64,000 nt of DNA, from positions 868,001 to 932,000 of the forward strand of contig NZ_JAEIOI010000001.1 of the NCBI RefSeq assembly GCF_021375795.1, read 5' to 3'. A program made the position numbers and the translations under genes. This stretch comes from Pseudomonas anguilliseptica. GTDB lineage: Bacteria > Pseudomonadota > Gammaproteobacteria > Pseudomonadales > Pseudomonadaceae. Shown one piece after another: positions 51,926 through 61,473 of this stretch; the first letter of the stretch is position 1; every line of letters begins with the position of its first letter. Under the pieces are notes generated by a model. It saw only the letters and a list, made by a program, of their open reading frames with translations. It did no database searches and was not told where the DNA came from.

Positions 51926-51971
51926 ACGGGCTTGGGTGCTGCGCAGACCAGCCTACGGTTCAGCACCTAAG

Positions 51972-52009
51972 AAAAAAGCCGCTGGCCTGTAACAGGGCAG
52001 CGGCTTTTT
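51972..52009. terminator. bidirectional Rho-independent terminator
   Basis: AAAAAGCCGCTG paired with CAGCGGCTTTTT, plus further pairing in the loop, between the convergent GGDEF/EAL and acyltransferase genes. Confidence 0.88.
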
Positions 52010-52025
52010 GCTTAACCAAAGGGTA

Positions 52026-52937
52026 TTAGGCTGGCTTGCCGGGATAACGCTGCTTCAGCTCTTCGAGCTGCGCATCCTTGTCCAGCCACAACTGGTTGAC
52101 CCACTGCTGGAACTGCAGGCGATAGGCTTCGTCCTGGTCGTAGTTGCCGCCGATGAATTCGGTGGGAATCTGCAACTCCTCGAAACGCACCACCACCTGA
52201 TTGACCCGGCCACACAGCAGGTCCCAGAAGCCGGGATTGCCCTGTGGGTAGTGGATGGTGACGTTGATCAGGCTGTGCAATTGCTCGCCCATGGCGTCGA
52301 GTACAAAGGCGATCCCGCCAGCCTTGGGTTTGAGCAGGTGCTTGAACGGTGACTGCTGTTGCGCGTGCTTGGCCGGCGACAGGCGCGTGCCTTCGAGGAA
52401 GTTGAATACCGAGACCGGGTTGGTCTTGTAGCGTTCGCAGGCTTTGCGCGTGGTGGCCAGGTCCTGACCGCGTTTTTCCGGGTGTTTGGCCAGGTATTCC
52501 TTGCTGAAACGCTTCATAAACGGGAATTCCAGCGCCCACCAGCACAGGCCGATCACCGGCACCCAGATCAGTTCCTGCTTGAGGAAGAACTTCAACAACG
52601 GCATGCGCCGGTTGAGTAGGTACTGCAGCACCAGAATGTCCACCCAGCTCTGGTGGTTGCTGGTCACCAGATAGGAGTGCTGTTTATCGAAACCGCTTAG
52701 TCCTGCGACATCCCAGTGGGTTTGGCCGACCAGCTTCATCCAGAACTTGTTGGTGCTGATCCAGAACTCGGCAAGGCCATGCATGACAAAGCGCAGCGCC
52801 CGTTGGATCGGGGCAATTGGCAGCAGCAGCTTGAGCAACGCCACAGCGAACAGCGGCCAGCAGCAGATCAGGGTGTTCAGGGCGAGGAGCAAGCCGGCAA
52901 GTAGGCCGCGCAGCGGAGCAGGCAGAAAATGCAGCAT
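52026..52937 (-). CDS. PlsC-type acyltransferase (YihG-like)
   Basis: A 303-residue inner-membrane acyltransferase. N-terminal TM segments (about 8-42) are followed by the HxxxxD motif in NHQSWVDI and the FLEGTR motif (Glu-Gly-Thr-Arg). This pattern is that of the YihG/LCLAT branch of 1-acylglycerol-3-phosphate acyltransferases, which modify phospholipid acyl composition. Start at the ATG at 52937 (GGAGG upstream); the longer frame is not coding-like. Monocistronic, 226 bp from the end of pta. Confidence 0.87.
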   Translation of the reverse strand: MLHFLPAPLRGLLAGLLLALNTLICCWPLFAVALLKLLLPIAPIQRALRFVMHGLAEFWISTNKFWMKLVGQTHWDVAGLSGFDKQHSYLVTSNHQSWVDILVLQYLLNRRMPLLKFFLKQELIWVPVIGLCWWALEFPFMKRFSKEYLAKHPEKRGQDLATTRKACERYKTNPVSVFNFLEGTRLSPAKHAQQQSPFKHLLKPKAGGIAFVLDAMGEQLHSLINVTIHYPQGNPGFWDLLCGRVNQVVVRFEELQIPTEFIGGNYDQDEAYRLQFQQWVNQLWLDKDAQLEELKQRYPGKPA

Positions 52938-53163
52938 TGGGGCAGGTGCCTCCAGCAAATGGGGCAGGCTGCCTGTGGCCACTGCCGTGGCGTTCAAGCG
53001 GCCTGATCCCGACTTATCTACGCCTGCGGTTTTGTACCGCAGATCGGTCGGCGCACAGGTTAACGTCTGTACACCGAACTGCAACCCCCTCGAAACGCTG
53101 GTGATCGCTGCGTTTCGCGGATTTTTACCGCTGATCCATGGCCTGTGCGGCTTCTGCTGCCGG

Positions 53164-55257
53164 TTATTGCGGCAGATTGGCGGCCTGAATGGCGGTCAGG
53201 GCGATGGTGTAGACGATGTCATCGACCAGCGCGCCGCGTGACAGGTCATTCACTGGCTTGCGCAGGCCTTGCAGCATCGGCCCGACGCTGACGCAGTCGG
53301 CACTGCGTTGCACCGCCTTGTAAGTGGTGTTGCCGGTGTTCAGGTCAGGGAAGATAAACACCGTGGCGCGCCCGGCCACCGGACTGTTGGGAGCCTTCTG
53401 CCGGCCGACACTTTCAATCGCTGCGGCGTCGTATTGCAGTGGGCCGTCGAGCAGCAGTTGTGGGTCGAGGGTGCGTGCCAGACGGGTGGCCTCACGGACT
53501 TTCTCGACTTCTTCGCCGCTGCCGGAGTCACCGGTGGAGTAACTGAGCATGGCCACCCGTGGGGTGATGCCAAAGGCGCTGGCCGAGGCCGCGCTCTGCA
53601 GGGCGATTTCCGCCAGCTCCACCGCGCTTGGATCAGGGTTTACCGCGCAGTCGCCATACACCAGCACCTGGTCGGGCAGCAGCATGAAAAATACCGACGA
53701 CACCAGCTTGTAACCCGGTGCAGTCTTGATCAGCTGCAGGGCCGGGCGGATGGTGTTGGCCGTGGTGTTGATCGCCCCGGAGACCAGGCCATCGACTTCA
53801 TCCAGGGCGAGCATCATGGTGCCCAGCACCACGGTGTCTTCCAGCTGCGCTGCAGCCATTGGTGCGTTCAACCCTTTGCCCTTGCGTAACTCGACCATGG
53901 GCTCGACATAGCGCTCGCGGATCAGATCCGGGTCGAGGATTTCCAGCCCTTCTGGCAGCTCGATGCCATGGACGCGGGCCACCGCGTGGACATCTTCCGG
54001 CTTGGCCAGCAGCACACAGCGGGCAATCCCGCGAGCCTGGCAGATGGCCGCCGCCTGCACGGTGCGCGGTTCGCTGCCTTCGGGCAGGACGATACGCTTA
54101 TTGGCGGCCTTGGCGCGTTGCACCAGTTGGTAGCGAAACGCTGGCGGTGACAGGCGCAGCTCGCGGGGACGGCCGCAGCGGGCGAACAGCCACTCGTGAT
54201 CGATATGACTGGCGACGAAGTCGGCAACCTTCTCCGCGCGCTCTTTGTCATCAACCGGGATTTCCTTGTTCAGGCGGTTGAGGTTGGTCGCGGTGTCGTA
54301 GGAGCCGGTGCTGACGGTCATCACCGGCAGGCCGCCCTGCAACGCCCCCCGGCAAAGCTCCATGATCCGTGGGTCGGGGGCGAAGTCGCTGCACAGCAAC
54401 AAGCCGGCCAACGGCATGCCGTTCATCGCGGCCAGGCTGGCAGCGAGGATGATGTCGTCGCGGTCCCCCGGCGTCACCACCAGGGTGCCGGGCTTGAGCA
54501 GCTGCACGGTGTTGGCCACCGCGCGGGCACAGAGCACGATCTTCAGCATGCGCCGCTGCTCGTAATCACCGGCGTTCAGCACCCGCGCGCCGAGCAGGTC
54601 GGCGATGTCGCGGGTGCGTGGCGCGTTCAGCTCGTCTTGCCAGGGGATGCAGCCCAGCAGGCGGAAATCATCGGTCTTGAGCAGCGGGGAGAGTTCCTTC
54701 AGGCGGCTGGCGAACGCCTCGGTGCCGTCTTCACTGCGCACTTTATTGAGGATAACGCCGAGTACTTTTTCGTCTTTCGGCCCGCCGAACAGCTGCGCCT
54801 GGATTTCCACCCGGTCACTCAGTTCGCTGAGGCTTTCCTGCTCTGGCGCGGAGACCAGAATCACTTCGGCATCCAGGCTCTTGGCCAGGTGAAAGTTGAC
54901 CCGCGCGGCATAGCTGGCCTGACGGGTCGGAACCATGCCCTCGACGATCACCACGTCTTTGCCTTCACCGGCCTGCTGATAGAGGCTGATGATTTCTTCC
55001 AGCAGCTCATCCAGCTGGCCGTCGCCAAGCATGCGCTCGACATGGGCCAGAGGCAGCGGTTTGGGCGAGTGCAGGCCATGGGTGCGGGCAATCAGCTCGC
55101 TGGAGCGTTCCGGGCCCATGTCGCCTTGGTGCGGCTGGGCGATGGGTTTGAAAAAACCGACCTTGAGCCCAGAGCGCTCCAGGGCGCCGACCAGACCCAG
55201 GCTGATCGAAGTCAGGCCGACACCGAAGCCGGTAGGGGCAATAAAGAAGGTGTGCAT
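53164..55257 (-). CDS. pta: phosphate acetyltransferase, long form
   Basis: A 697-residue enzyme making acetyl-phosphate from acetyl-CoA. It has the three-part long-form layout: an N-terminal BioD-like P-loop region (IAPTGFGVGLTSIS), a central DRTGG domain (about 215-330) and the C-terminal PTA catalytic domain (about 370-697; AVNPDPSAVELAEIA, YSTGDSGSGEEVEKV). It follows ackA by 63 bp; together they interconvert acetyl-CoA and acetate with ATP. Confidence 0.97.
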   Translation of the reverse strand: MHTFFIAPTGFGVGLTSISLGLVGALERSGLKVGFFKPIAQPHQGDMGPERSSELIARTHGLHSPKPLPLAHVERMLGDGQLDELLEEIISLYQQAGEGKDVVIVEGMVPTRQASYAARVNFHLAKSLDAEVILVSAPEQESLSELSDRVEIQAQLFGGPKDEKVLGVILNKVRSEDGTEAFASRLKELSPLLKTDDFRLLGCIPWQDELNAPRTRDIADLLGARVLNAGDYEQRRMLKIVLCARAVANTVQLLKPGTLVVTPGDRDDIILAASLAAMNGMPLAGLLLCSDFAPDPRIMELCRGALQGGLPVMTVSTGSYDTATNLNRLNKEIPVDDKERAEKVADFVASHIDHEWLFARCGRPRELRLSPPAFRYQLVQRAKAANKRIVLPEGSEPRTVQAAAICQARGIARCVLLAKPEDVHAVARVHGIELPEGLEILDPDLIRERYVEPMVELRKGKGLNAPMAAAQLEDTVVLGTMMLALDEVDGLVSGAINTTANTIRPALQLIKTAPGYKLVSSVFFMLLPDQVLVYGDCAVNPDPSAVELAEIALQSAASASAFGITPRVAMLSYSTGDSGSGEEVEKVREATRLARTLDPQLLLDGPLQYDAAAIESVGRQKAPNSPVAGRATVFIFPDLNTGNTTYKAVQRSADCVSVGPMLQGLRKPVNDLSRGALVDDIVYTIALTAIQAANLPQ

Positions 55258-55320
55258 GGGGCTTCCTTTATAACTGGGGCGGGCATGCCCGTGAAAATCG
55301 TGGTGCAGGTCGTTGGTTAT

Positions 55321-56508
55321 TCAGACGTCGAGTAGGGCCAGGGTGTCGAGGGCGATCTGGCGCTCCTCGTTGGTTGGTACCACCATGACCCGTGGATGGC
55401 CCGCTGCCTGGATAGGGCCAGATGCGCCGCGCACGGTGCGGGCGTTGGCCGGCTCGTCGAGGGTCAGGTTGAGCAGTTTCAGGTGAGCCACGGTCTTGCT
55501 GCGAATCAGCGCCGAGTTCTCGCCGATGCCGCCGGTAAAGACCAGACCGTCAAGCTGCTGCAGACCGCAGCTCATGGCTGCCAGGGATTTGGCCAGGCGG
55601 TAACAGAACACTTCGATGGCCAGGGTGGCGCCGGCATGGCCCTGCTCACGGGCTTGCTCCAGGGTGCGCATGTCGTTGGATAGGCCAGACAGGCCCAGTA
55701 GGCCGCTGTCTTTATTGAGCATGGCTTCGATCTGCTCCAGGTTCCAGCCCAGGGTGCGTGCCAGGTGGCTGTGCAGGTTGGGGTCGACATCGCCGCTGCG
55801 TGTGCCCATCACCAGGCCTTCCAGCGGGGTCAGGCCCATGCTGGTGTCGCGGCTTTGTCCATCGACAATGGCGCAGGTCGAACAGCCATTGCCCAGGTGG
55901 GCCACCAGCCAGCTACTGGCATTCACCGGCAGGCCGGCCAGTTCGGCGGCACGCTGGCTGACATAACGGTGACTGGTGCCGTGGAAGCCATAACGGCGCA
56001 CACCGTGTTCGCGGTACAGGGCATCGGGCAGGGCGTAGCGGTAGGCGTGCTCGGGCAGCGTCTGGTGAAACGCGGTGTCGAATACCGCCACCTGGGTCAA
56101 CTCAGGAAACAGCTTGATTGCGGCTTCGATGCCTAACAGGTTGGCCGGGTTGTGCAGTGGCGCCAGTGGTGCAGTGGCGCGAATCGCCGCCAAGCTAGCT
56201 GTATCCAGGCGACAGGCTGCAGTGAAATGTTCGCCGCCATGCACCACGCGGTGGCCAATGCCATGCAGTTGACCACCTGCGGCGGTTTGCACCAGAGGTA
56301 ACACCTGGGCGAGGGCGGCGCGGTGATCGGCATGGGGCAGGATCAGGCTGTCTTTGTTGTCGCCGTGTTGCCAGTGCACTTGCGCATCCGGGCTGCCCAG
56401 GCGTTCGGCCAGGCCGCTGAGGATAAAGGCATCTTGCGTTTCGTTGATCAGGGCAAACTTGATCGATGAGCTGCCGCAGTTGATCACCAGAATATTGCGT
56501 GCCGGCAT
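55321..56508 (-). CDS. ackA: acetate kinase
   Basis: A 395-residue cytoplasmic enzyme: acetate + ATP to acetyl-phosphate. NCGSSSIKF (phosphate 1), [13 protein letters not shown] and AHLGNGCST (adenosine/phosphate 2), and [13 protein letters not shown] are all present. Its ATG abuts the TAA of the small DUF3565 gene upstream (no gap), so translation is coupled, with AAGGAG inside the end of that gene. Pta follows. Confidence 0.97.
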   Translation of the reverse strand: MPARNILVINCGSSSIKFALINETQDAFILSGLAERLGSPDAQVHWQHGDNKDSLILPHADHRAALAQVLPLVQTAAGGQLHGIGHRVVHGGEHFTAACRLDTASLAAIRATAPLAPLHNPANLLGIEAAIKLFPELTQVAVFDTAFHQTLPEHAYRYALPDALYREHGVRRYGFHGTSHRYVSQRAAELAGLPVNASSWLVAHLGNGCSTCAIVDGQSRDTSMGLTPLEGLVMGTRSGDVDPNLHSHLARTLGWNLEQIEAMLNKDSGLLGLSGLSNDMRTLEQAREQGHAGATLAIEVFCYRLAKSLAAMSCGLQQLDGLVFTGGIGENSALIRSKTVAHLKLLNLTLDEPANARTVRGASGPIQAAGHPRVMVVPTNEERQIALDTLALLDV

Positions 56509-56748
56509 TTACCGCTCCTTGTTCAAATCGTGGTGCGCGTGCTCTATCTGCGCCGCGCGTGCGTCATGTTCGGCGGTGCACCAGCCGCAGAGGAAGGCTT
56601 TGCCCAGCTGCGCCTGGCGCAGCTGGGCGTCCAGCACCCAGGCACGATTTTGCCAGGGCGGCTGGTGGCGCAGGTGCTGGGTATGGCCGCAGGACAATAC
56701 TGCCACCCAATCGCCATGCTCATCCTGACGAAAATCAAGCAGGCGCAC
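56509..56748 (-). CDS. DUF3565 small protein
   Basis: A 79-residue protein read from a GTG at 56748; no in-frame ATG is available without running antisense into slyD. It contains the DUF3565 pattern: LLDFRQDEHGDWVAVLSCGH, QHLRHQPPW and LCGWC, with Cys/His pairs suggesting a zinc site. Its stop touches the ackA start, so it is the first gene of a DUF3565-ackA-pta operon. Function unknown; it is easily missed because antisense frames of slyD are open here. Confidence 0.72.
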   Translation of the reverse strand: MRLLDFRQDEHGDWVAVLSCGHTQHLRHQPPWQNRAWVLDAQLRQAQLGKAFLCGWCTAEHDARAAQIEHAHHDLNKER

Positions 56749-56847
56749 GTAGACGGAGTCTGCCCGTCCGTCTGCACCCGGTTCGCTTTCGCGCGTGCCC
56801 TTGGGTAAACTTGCCCGCTCTTTATTTCCAAGCAAAGGTCTCGCCCC

Positions 56848-57333
56848 ATGCTGATCGCCGCCAATAAGGCTGTCTCCATCGACTATACCCTGACTAACGA
56901 TGCCGGTGAGGTGATCGACAGTTCCGCAGGCGGCGCGCCGCTGGTTTATCTGCACGGCGCCGGTAACATCATTGGCGGCCTGGAAAAGGCCCTGCTGGGC
57001 AAGCAGGTTGGCGACGAGCTGGACGTTTCCGTTGAACCGGAAGATGCCTACGGCGAATACAGCGCTGAGCTGGTAGCCACCCTCAACCGTTCGATGTTCG
57101 AAGGTGTGGATGAGCTGGAAGTTGGCATGCAGTTCCACGCTTCCGGCCCGGACGGTGGTATGCAGATCGTGACCATCCGCGAACTGGACGGCGACGACGT
57201 AATCGTTGACGGCAACCACCCGCTGGCCGGTCAGCGTCTGAACTTCAAGGTCAAGGTTGTCAACGTGCGTGATGCCAGCGAAGAAGAAGTCGCGCATGGC
57301 CATATCCATGGCGAAGGCGGTCACCATCATTGA
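56848..57333 (+). CDS. slyD: FKBP-type peptidyl-prolyl isomerase SlyD
   Basis: A 161-residue cytoplasmic folding helper. It has the FKBP halves (IAANKAVSIDYTLTNDAGEV, LVYLHGAGNIIGGLEKALLG) flanking the IF chaperone domain (YSAELVATLNRSMF) and a short His-rich tail (HGHIHGEGGHHH) that could bind nickel. It is divergent from the DUF3565-ackA-pta operon. Confidence 0.95.
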   Translation: MLIAANKAVSIDYTLTNDAGEVIDSSAGGAPLVYLHGAGNIIGGLEKALLGKQVGDELDVSVEPEDAYGEYSAELVATLNRSMFEGVDELEVGMQFHASGPDGGMQIVTIRELDGDDVIVDGNHPLAGQRLNFKVKVVNVRDASEEEVAHGHIHGEGGHHH

Positions 57334-57413
57334 TGGTTTAGCCTTATGTGGTAGCCGCGAGTCGACTTATGGTCGTATCAACCGCTGGTTCCACTGCTAA
57401 GCTGCAACAGAAG

Positions 57414-57442
57414 AAAGGCGCCTTCAGATAGGCGCCTTTTTT
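57414..57442 (+). terminator. Rho-independent terminator after slyD
   Basis: AAAGGCGCC/GGCGCCTTT with an 8-nt loop and a run of six T. Confidence 0.9.
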
Positions 57443-57559
57443 ATGAGCCACCATCCTTGGCGGCTCAGCCAGCGGGCCGTCGCGGTGCGACGTTAAAAAT
57501 GGCTCCTGGCCACTTTTTTGCCCGCTACACGTAACCTGTGTGTTCTCAAGGAGTTCGCC

Positions 57560-58042
57560 ATGAGTGCCTTTCACGACCTCAACCTGCGTGCACTGGATGG
57601 CCAGGATTTGCCGCTGGCACCCTTCAAGGGGCAGGTGTTGCTGGTGGTCAATGTGGCCTCCAAGTGTGGTCTGACGCCGCAGTACGCCGGGCTTGAGCGG
57701 CTCTATCAGCAATACAAGGATCAGGGTTTCAGCGTGCTGGGGTTGCCGTGCAACCAGTTTGCCGAGCAGGAGCCGGACAGTGAGGAGGCGATCCGTGCGT
57801 TTTGCAGCCTCAACTACGGTGTGACCTTCCCATTGGGCAGCAAGCTTGAGGTGAATGGGCCGGAGCGTCATCCGTTGTACCGTTTGCTGGCGGGTGAGGG
57901 CGCCGAGTTTCCGGGGGATATCACCTGGAATTTCGAGAAATTTCTGGTTGGCCACGACGGCCGCGTGCTGGCGCGTTTCTCCCCGCGCACCACGCCGGAT
58001 GACCCGAGCCTGATCCAGGCGATCGAAAAGGCGCTCGGTTAA
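57560..58042 (+). CDS. glutathione peroxidase family protein
   Basis: A 160-residue thiol peroxidase. The peroxidatic Cys36 is in ASKCGLTPQY, followed by LPCNQFAEQEP (Gln site and a second Cys, typical of thioredoxin-dependent Gpx) and ITWNFEKFLV (Trp/Asn). It reduces hydroperoxides in the cytoplasm. The ATG at 57560 has AAGGAG upstream. Confidence 0.94.
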   Translation: MSAFHDLNLRALDGQDLPLAPFKGQVLLVVNVASKCGLTPQYAGLERLYQQYKDQGFSVLGLPCNQFAEQEPDSEEAIRAFCSLNYGVTFPLGSKLEVNGPERHPLYRLLAGEGAEFPGDITWNFEKFLVGHDGRVLARFSPRTTPDDPSLIQAIEKALG

Positions 58043-58138
58043 GGCCATTTGCGCCAAGGCTGCGGACTAAGCCGGTACACGGCTTGTTCGTGGCTGGGCA
58101 TCGCGGCTTAATCGGGCAACCTGCCGAGGATGCCCCCG

Positions 58139-58876
58139 ATGAGCCTGTTTCCTGCTGATCCCGCCATTTCCCCTGCCACCCCCGCTGCACTGCGTAAGCT
58201 GATCGAGAGCCGCCGTGCGGTACGCCGTTTTACCGCCGATCCAGTACCTGATGAGGTGGTGCGTGATTGCCTGGAGCTGGCGGTGCTCGCGCCCAATTCC
58301 TGCAACCTGCAGCCCTGGAGTTTCCAGGTGATTCGCGATCCGGCGTTGCTGGCGCGGCTGCACCCGGTGTGCATGAGCCAGAATGCCGCCAAAGCGCCGC
58401 TGATTATTGCTGTACTGGCGCGTCCGGACACCTGGAAGCAGGCCTGCCAGAACATCATCGATTACTGGCCGGAACCTGAGGTTCCAGCGCGGATTCGCAG
58501 CTTCTACAACAAGACCGCACCCTTTCAGTACAACCAGGGACCATTCGGCCTGCTAGGGCTGTTCAAGCGTCAGTTATTGCGCGTGGCTGCCTGGCGCAAA
58601 CCGTTGATGCGCGCGCCTAACAGTAAGGCGCAGATGCGTATCTGGGCGGTGAAGTCCACGGCGCTGGCGGCGCAAAATCTGATGCTGGCCTTCCAGAGCC
58701 ATGGCTATGCCACCTGCCCGATGGAAGGCTTCGATGAGGTGCGCTTGCGCAAGACTCTGGATATTCCGCGTCAGGCGTTACCGATCATGCTGCTGGCGGT
58801 GGGCAAGCAGGATGAGAAGGGCGTGTATAACCCGCGCCTGCGCTTTCCGCTGGAGCAGCATGTGACGTGGTTATAG
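58139..58876 (+). CDS. nitroreductase family protein
   Basis: A 245-residue FMN-binding oxidoreductase. SRRAVRRFT (phosphate-binding), LAPNSCNLQPWSFQVI and YATCPMEGFDE are nitroreductase landmarks. Start at the second ATG (58139; GAGG about 9 nt before) rather than 58130. It probably reduces quinones or nitroaromatics with NAD(P)H; substrate unknown. It follows gpx by 96 bp and may share its transcript. Confidence 0.88.
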   Translation: MSLFPADPAISPATPAALRKLIESRRAVRRFTADPVPDEVVRDCLELAVLAPNSCNLQPWSFQVIRDPALLARLHPVCMSQNAAKAPLIIAVLARPDTWKQACQNIIDYWPEPEVPARIRSFYNKTAPFQYNQGPFGLLGLFKRQLLRVAAWRKPLMRAPNSKAQMRIWAVKSTALAAQNLMLAFQSHGYATCPMEGFDEVRLRKTLDIPRQALPIMLLAVGKQDEKGVYNPRLRFPLEQHVTWL

Positions 58877-58878
58877 CT

Positions 58879-58978
58879 GTAGGTTGGGTCGGGGCGCGTA
58901 GCCAGAGGAGCAGCGCGACGAAGCCCAACGTTACATGCCAATGTCTGTTGGGCTTCGCTGCGCTCAACGCCAACCTAC
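58879..58978. repeat. intergenic palindromic repeat (GTAGGTTGG type)
   Basis: A 100-bp inverted repeat: GTAGGTTGG (58879) against CCAACCTAC (58970), and inner GAAGCCCAAC (58920) against GTTGGGCTTC (58947). I recognise the general type (TGGGCTTCGCTGCGCTCAAC) as a dispersed repeat of several pseudomonads. It may also end the nitroreductase and DUF58 transcripts. Confidence 0.75.
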
Positions 58979-58994
58979 GTCGGCATAGCCAGCG

Positions 58995-60326
58995 CTAGAG
59001 AACGCCGGCCTTTTTCCAGGCCAGATAATTGCTCACCAGCTGCGGGCCCAGCTCGCTCGGGCGTGCATCAAGCACCGGCACCTTGTGGGCAATCAGGCGT
59101 TCATGCAAGCCAGCGCGGGCGTTCAGGTAGTCCAGGGTGCCGCAGTAATCCAGGGCGCTGGAGAGGTCCTGTACCGGGGCGTGGCGCAGGGTATCCAGCA
59201 CTTCTTCACGCAGGCTGGCGACCAGTACGCGGTGCTGGCGGCTCAGACGTTTGACCGCGCCGAGCAGGGCCTGATCATCCTCATCCCGCAGGTTGGTCAC
59301 CAGCACCACCAGGGCGCGACGGCGCTGACGGCTGAGCAGGTTTTCCACCGCGGCGGTGAAGTCCGCCGGCTGCTGGGTGCTGCGCAGGTCGTACAGCGCA
59401 TTGAGCAACACATTCAGCTGCGCCTGGCCTTTGACCGGGGCGAGGAAGCGGTTCTGCTCGCCGGCAAAGGTCGACAGGCCCACCGCATCGCCCTGGCGCA
59501 ATGCCACGTAGCTGAGCAGCAGCGAGGCGTTAAGGGCGTGATCGAAGTGCGACAGCTCACCGTCCTGGCTGCGCATGCGGCGGCCGCAGTCGAGCAGGAA
59601 GACGATCTGCTGGTCGCGCTCGTCCTGATACTCGCGGGCAATCGGCGTGCGTTTGCGCGCGGTGGCCTTCCAGTCGATCTGCCGCAGGGTATCGCCGTCG
59701 CGAAATTCGCGCAGTTGGTGAAATTCCTGACCCAGGCCGCGGCGTTGCTGCTGGCGTACGCCTAGCTGGCTAAGCCAGTCATCCACCGCCATCAGTTGCG
59801 CGCCGTAAAGCCGGGCGAAATCCGGGTAGACGCGGGTTTCACCAGCCACGGGCAGATAACGCCGGGCGCGCCACAGGCCCATGGGGCTGGGCAGGCTGAC
59901 TTCGCACTGCGGGAAATGGAAATGCCCGCGCAGCAGTGGGCGCACGCGGTAACTGACCTGGGTCTGTTCGCCGGGGTGCAGATCAACCTTGAGCGGCAGG
60001 TGCTCGAAGGCCATATCGCCGGGCAGATGGTCGAACACCTCCACCTGCAGCGCACGGGTGTAATTGTGGTGCAGGCTCAGCCGCACATCGCTCCAGCGCC
60101 CCAGCGGCAGGTTGCCGGGTAGCTGGCGTTCGATGCGCGGCGAAGGTACTTGGCGCAGCAGCAGGGCGTCGATCAGCGTCAGGCCGAGCAGTACCAGCAG
60201 CAGGCCCCAGTAAATCGGCGTGAAGCTGCGCGGCACGGCAACGCCCAGGGCGCTGCAGATACCCAGGGCGATACCGAGCACGAACAGACCGGCGAGCAGC
60301 GCCAACAGCGCGCGCGAGGGCTTCAT
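58995..60326 (-). CDS. DUF58 domain protein
   Basis: A 443-residue protein with two N-terminal TM helices (about 8-27, 34-53) and a cytoplasmic or peripheral DUF58 domain: GDTLRQIDWKATARKRTPIA, EYQDERDQQIVFLLDCGRRM (MIDAS-like Asp) and LVTNLRDED. DUF58 proteins pair with MoxR AAA+ ATPases, which are thought to remodel or insert metals into partners. It is the last gene of the DUF4129-DUF4350-MoxR-DUF58 operon, 40 bp after moxR. Confidence 0.9.
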   Translation of the reverse strand: MKPSRALLALLAGLFVLGIALGICSALGVAVPRSFTPIYWGLLLVLLGLTLIDALLLRQVPSPRIERQLPGNLPLGRWSDVRLSLHHNYTRALQVEVFDHLPGDMAFEHLPLKVDLHPGEQTQVSYRVRPLLRGHFHFPQCEVSLPSPMGLWRARRYLPVAGETRVYPDFARLYGAQLMAVDDWLSQLGVRQQQRRGLGQEFHQLREFRDGDTLRQIDWKATARKRTPIAREYQDERDQQIVFLLDCGRRMRSQDGELSHFDHALNASLLLSYVALRQGDAVGLSTFAGEQNRFLAPVKGQAQLNVLLNALYDLRSTQQPADFTAAVENLLSRQRRRALVVLVTNLRDEDDQALLGAVKRLSRQHRVLVASLREEVLDTLRHAPVQDLSSALDYCGTLDYLNARAGLHERLIAHKVPVLDARPSELGPQLVSNYLAWKKAGVL

Positions 60327-60366
60327 GCGGGAGCGCCTTTAAGTGCGGGCTTTTGCCAGGTACGGG

Positions 60367-61473
60367 TCATAGGCGCGGTGCCGGAACCTGGTCGAGCAGC
60401 TGTTGCAGCACCTGATCCACCGACAGGCCTTCGATATCCAGCTCCGGCGACAGGCGTACGCGGTGGCGCAGTACAGCCAGGGCGCAGCCCTTGATGTCAT
60501 CTGGCAGCACAAAATCGCCGCCGCGCAGCAGTGCGCGGGCGCGGCCGCAGCGTACCAGGGCAATCGAAGCGCGTGGCCCGGCGCCGATGGCCAGGCCAGG
60601 CCAGGTACGGGTGGCACGAGCAATACGCACGGCGTAGTCGAGTACCTGCTCATCAATCGGCAGGTCGCTGGCAATCTTCTGCAACGCGAGTACATCGCGG
60701 GCCTGCAACAGGGTGCGCAGCGGGGTGACTTCGAGCATGTCGGCTTTGCTTGAGCGCGCCACCTGGCGAACCATGTTCAGCTCTTCGCTCTGCTCGGGGT
60801 AATCCATGCGCAGCTTGAGCATAAAGCGGTCGAGCTCGGCTTCCGGCAGCGGGTAGGTACCCTCCTGCTCAATCGGGTTCTGCGTGGCCAGCACCATAAA
60901 CGGCAGCGGCACATTCAGGGCGCGGCCTTCCAGGGTGACCTGGCGTTCCTGCATGACTTCCAGCAGCGCAGCCTGGGTCTTGGCCGGGGCGCGGTTGATT
61001 TCATCCGCCAGCAGCAGGTTGGTGAATACCGGGCCCTTGCGTAGTTTGAACTGCTCGCTCTGCAGGTCGTACACGGCGTGGCCGGTGACGTCGCTGGGCA
61101 TCAGATCCGGGGTGAACTGGATGCGTGCGAATTCGCCGCCGAAGCAGCGCGCCAGGGCACGCACCAGCAGGGTCTTGCCGAGGCCGGGAACGCCTTCGAC
61201 CAGCACATGGCCGCCGGCGATCAGGGCGCTGAGTACGTCGTCGATCACCGCCGTCTGGCCGATCAGGGCTTTCTGCAGTTCACCACGCAGGGCCTGAGCC
61301 AACTGGCTGGCGCGCTGGCGCTGCGCGTTCGGATTCGCCGCTGCGGCTGCCGGGGCAGCTGGTGCTGGGGCCGGTAGAGGCGTTTCGCTAGCCGCCGCTT
61401 CGACGGTTTCAGCGCCGACAGGGGCTGATTCGATCTCGCTTTCCGACTGTTCGGGGGTGTGTTCGCTCGTCAT
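60367..61473 (-). CDS. MoxR-family AAA+ ATPase
   Basis: A 368-residue ATPase with an N-terminal low-complexity Glu/Ala/Pro tail (1-50). Walker A is GVPGLGKT (Lys100), Walker B LLADEINRAP, sensor 1 ATQNPIEQEGTYPLPEAELDRF. MoxR proteins act as chaperones for co-encoded vWA/DUF58 proteins. Its ATG overlaps the TGA of the upstream DUF4350 gene by 4 bp; the longer 482-residue frame is antisense-like and rejected. Cytoplasmic. Confidence 0.93.
   Translation of the reverse strand: MTSEHTPEQSESEIESAPVGAETVEAAASETPLPAPAPAAPAAAAANPNAQRQRASQLAQALRGELQKALIGQTAVIDDVLSALIAGGHVLVEGVPGLGKTLLVRALARCFGGEFARIQFTPDLMPSDVTGHAVYDLQSEQFKLRKGPVFTNLLLADEINRAPAKTQAALLEVMQERQVTLEGRALNVPLPFMVLATQNPIEQEGTYPLPEAELDRFMLKLRMDYPEQSEELNMVRQVARSSKADMLEVTPLRTLLQARDVLALQKIASDLPIDEQVLDYAVRIARATRTWPGLAIGAGPRASIALVRCGRARALLRGGDFVLPDDIKGCALAVLRHRVRLSPELDIEGLSVDQVLQQLLDQVPAPRL

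Noticed and set aside
56509..57330. 273-aa minus-strand reading including the DUF3565 segment
   Set aside because: Most of it is antisense to slyD; only the last about 79 residues match a family, so I kept the short GTG-started gene.
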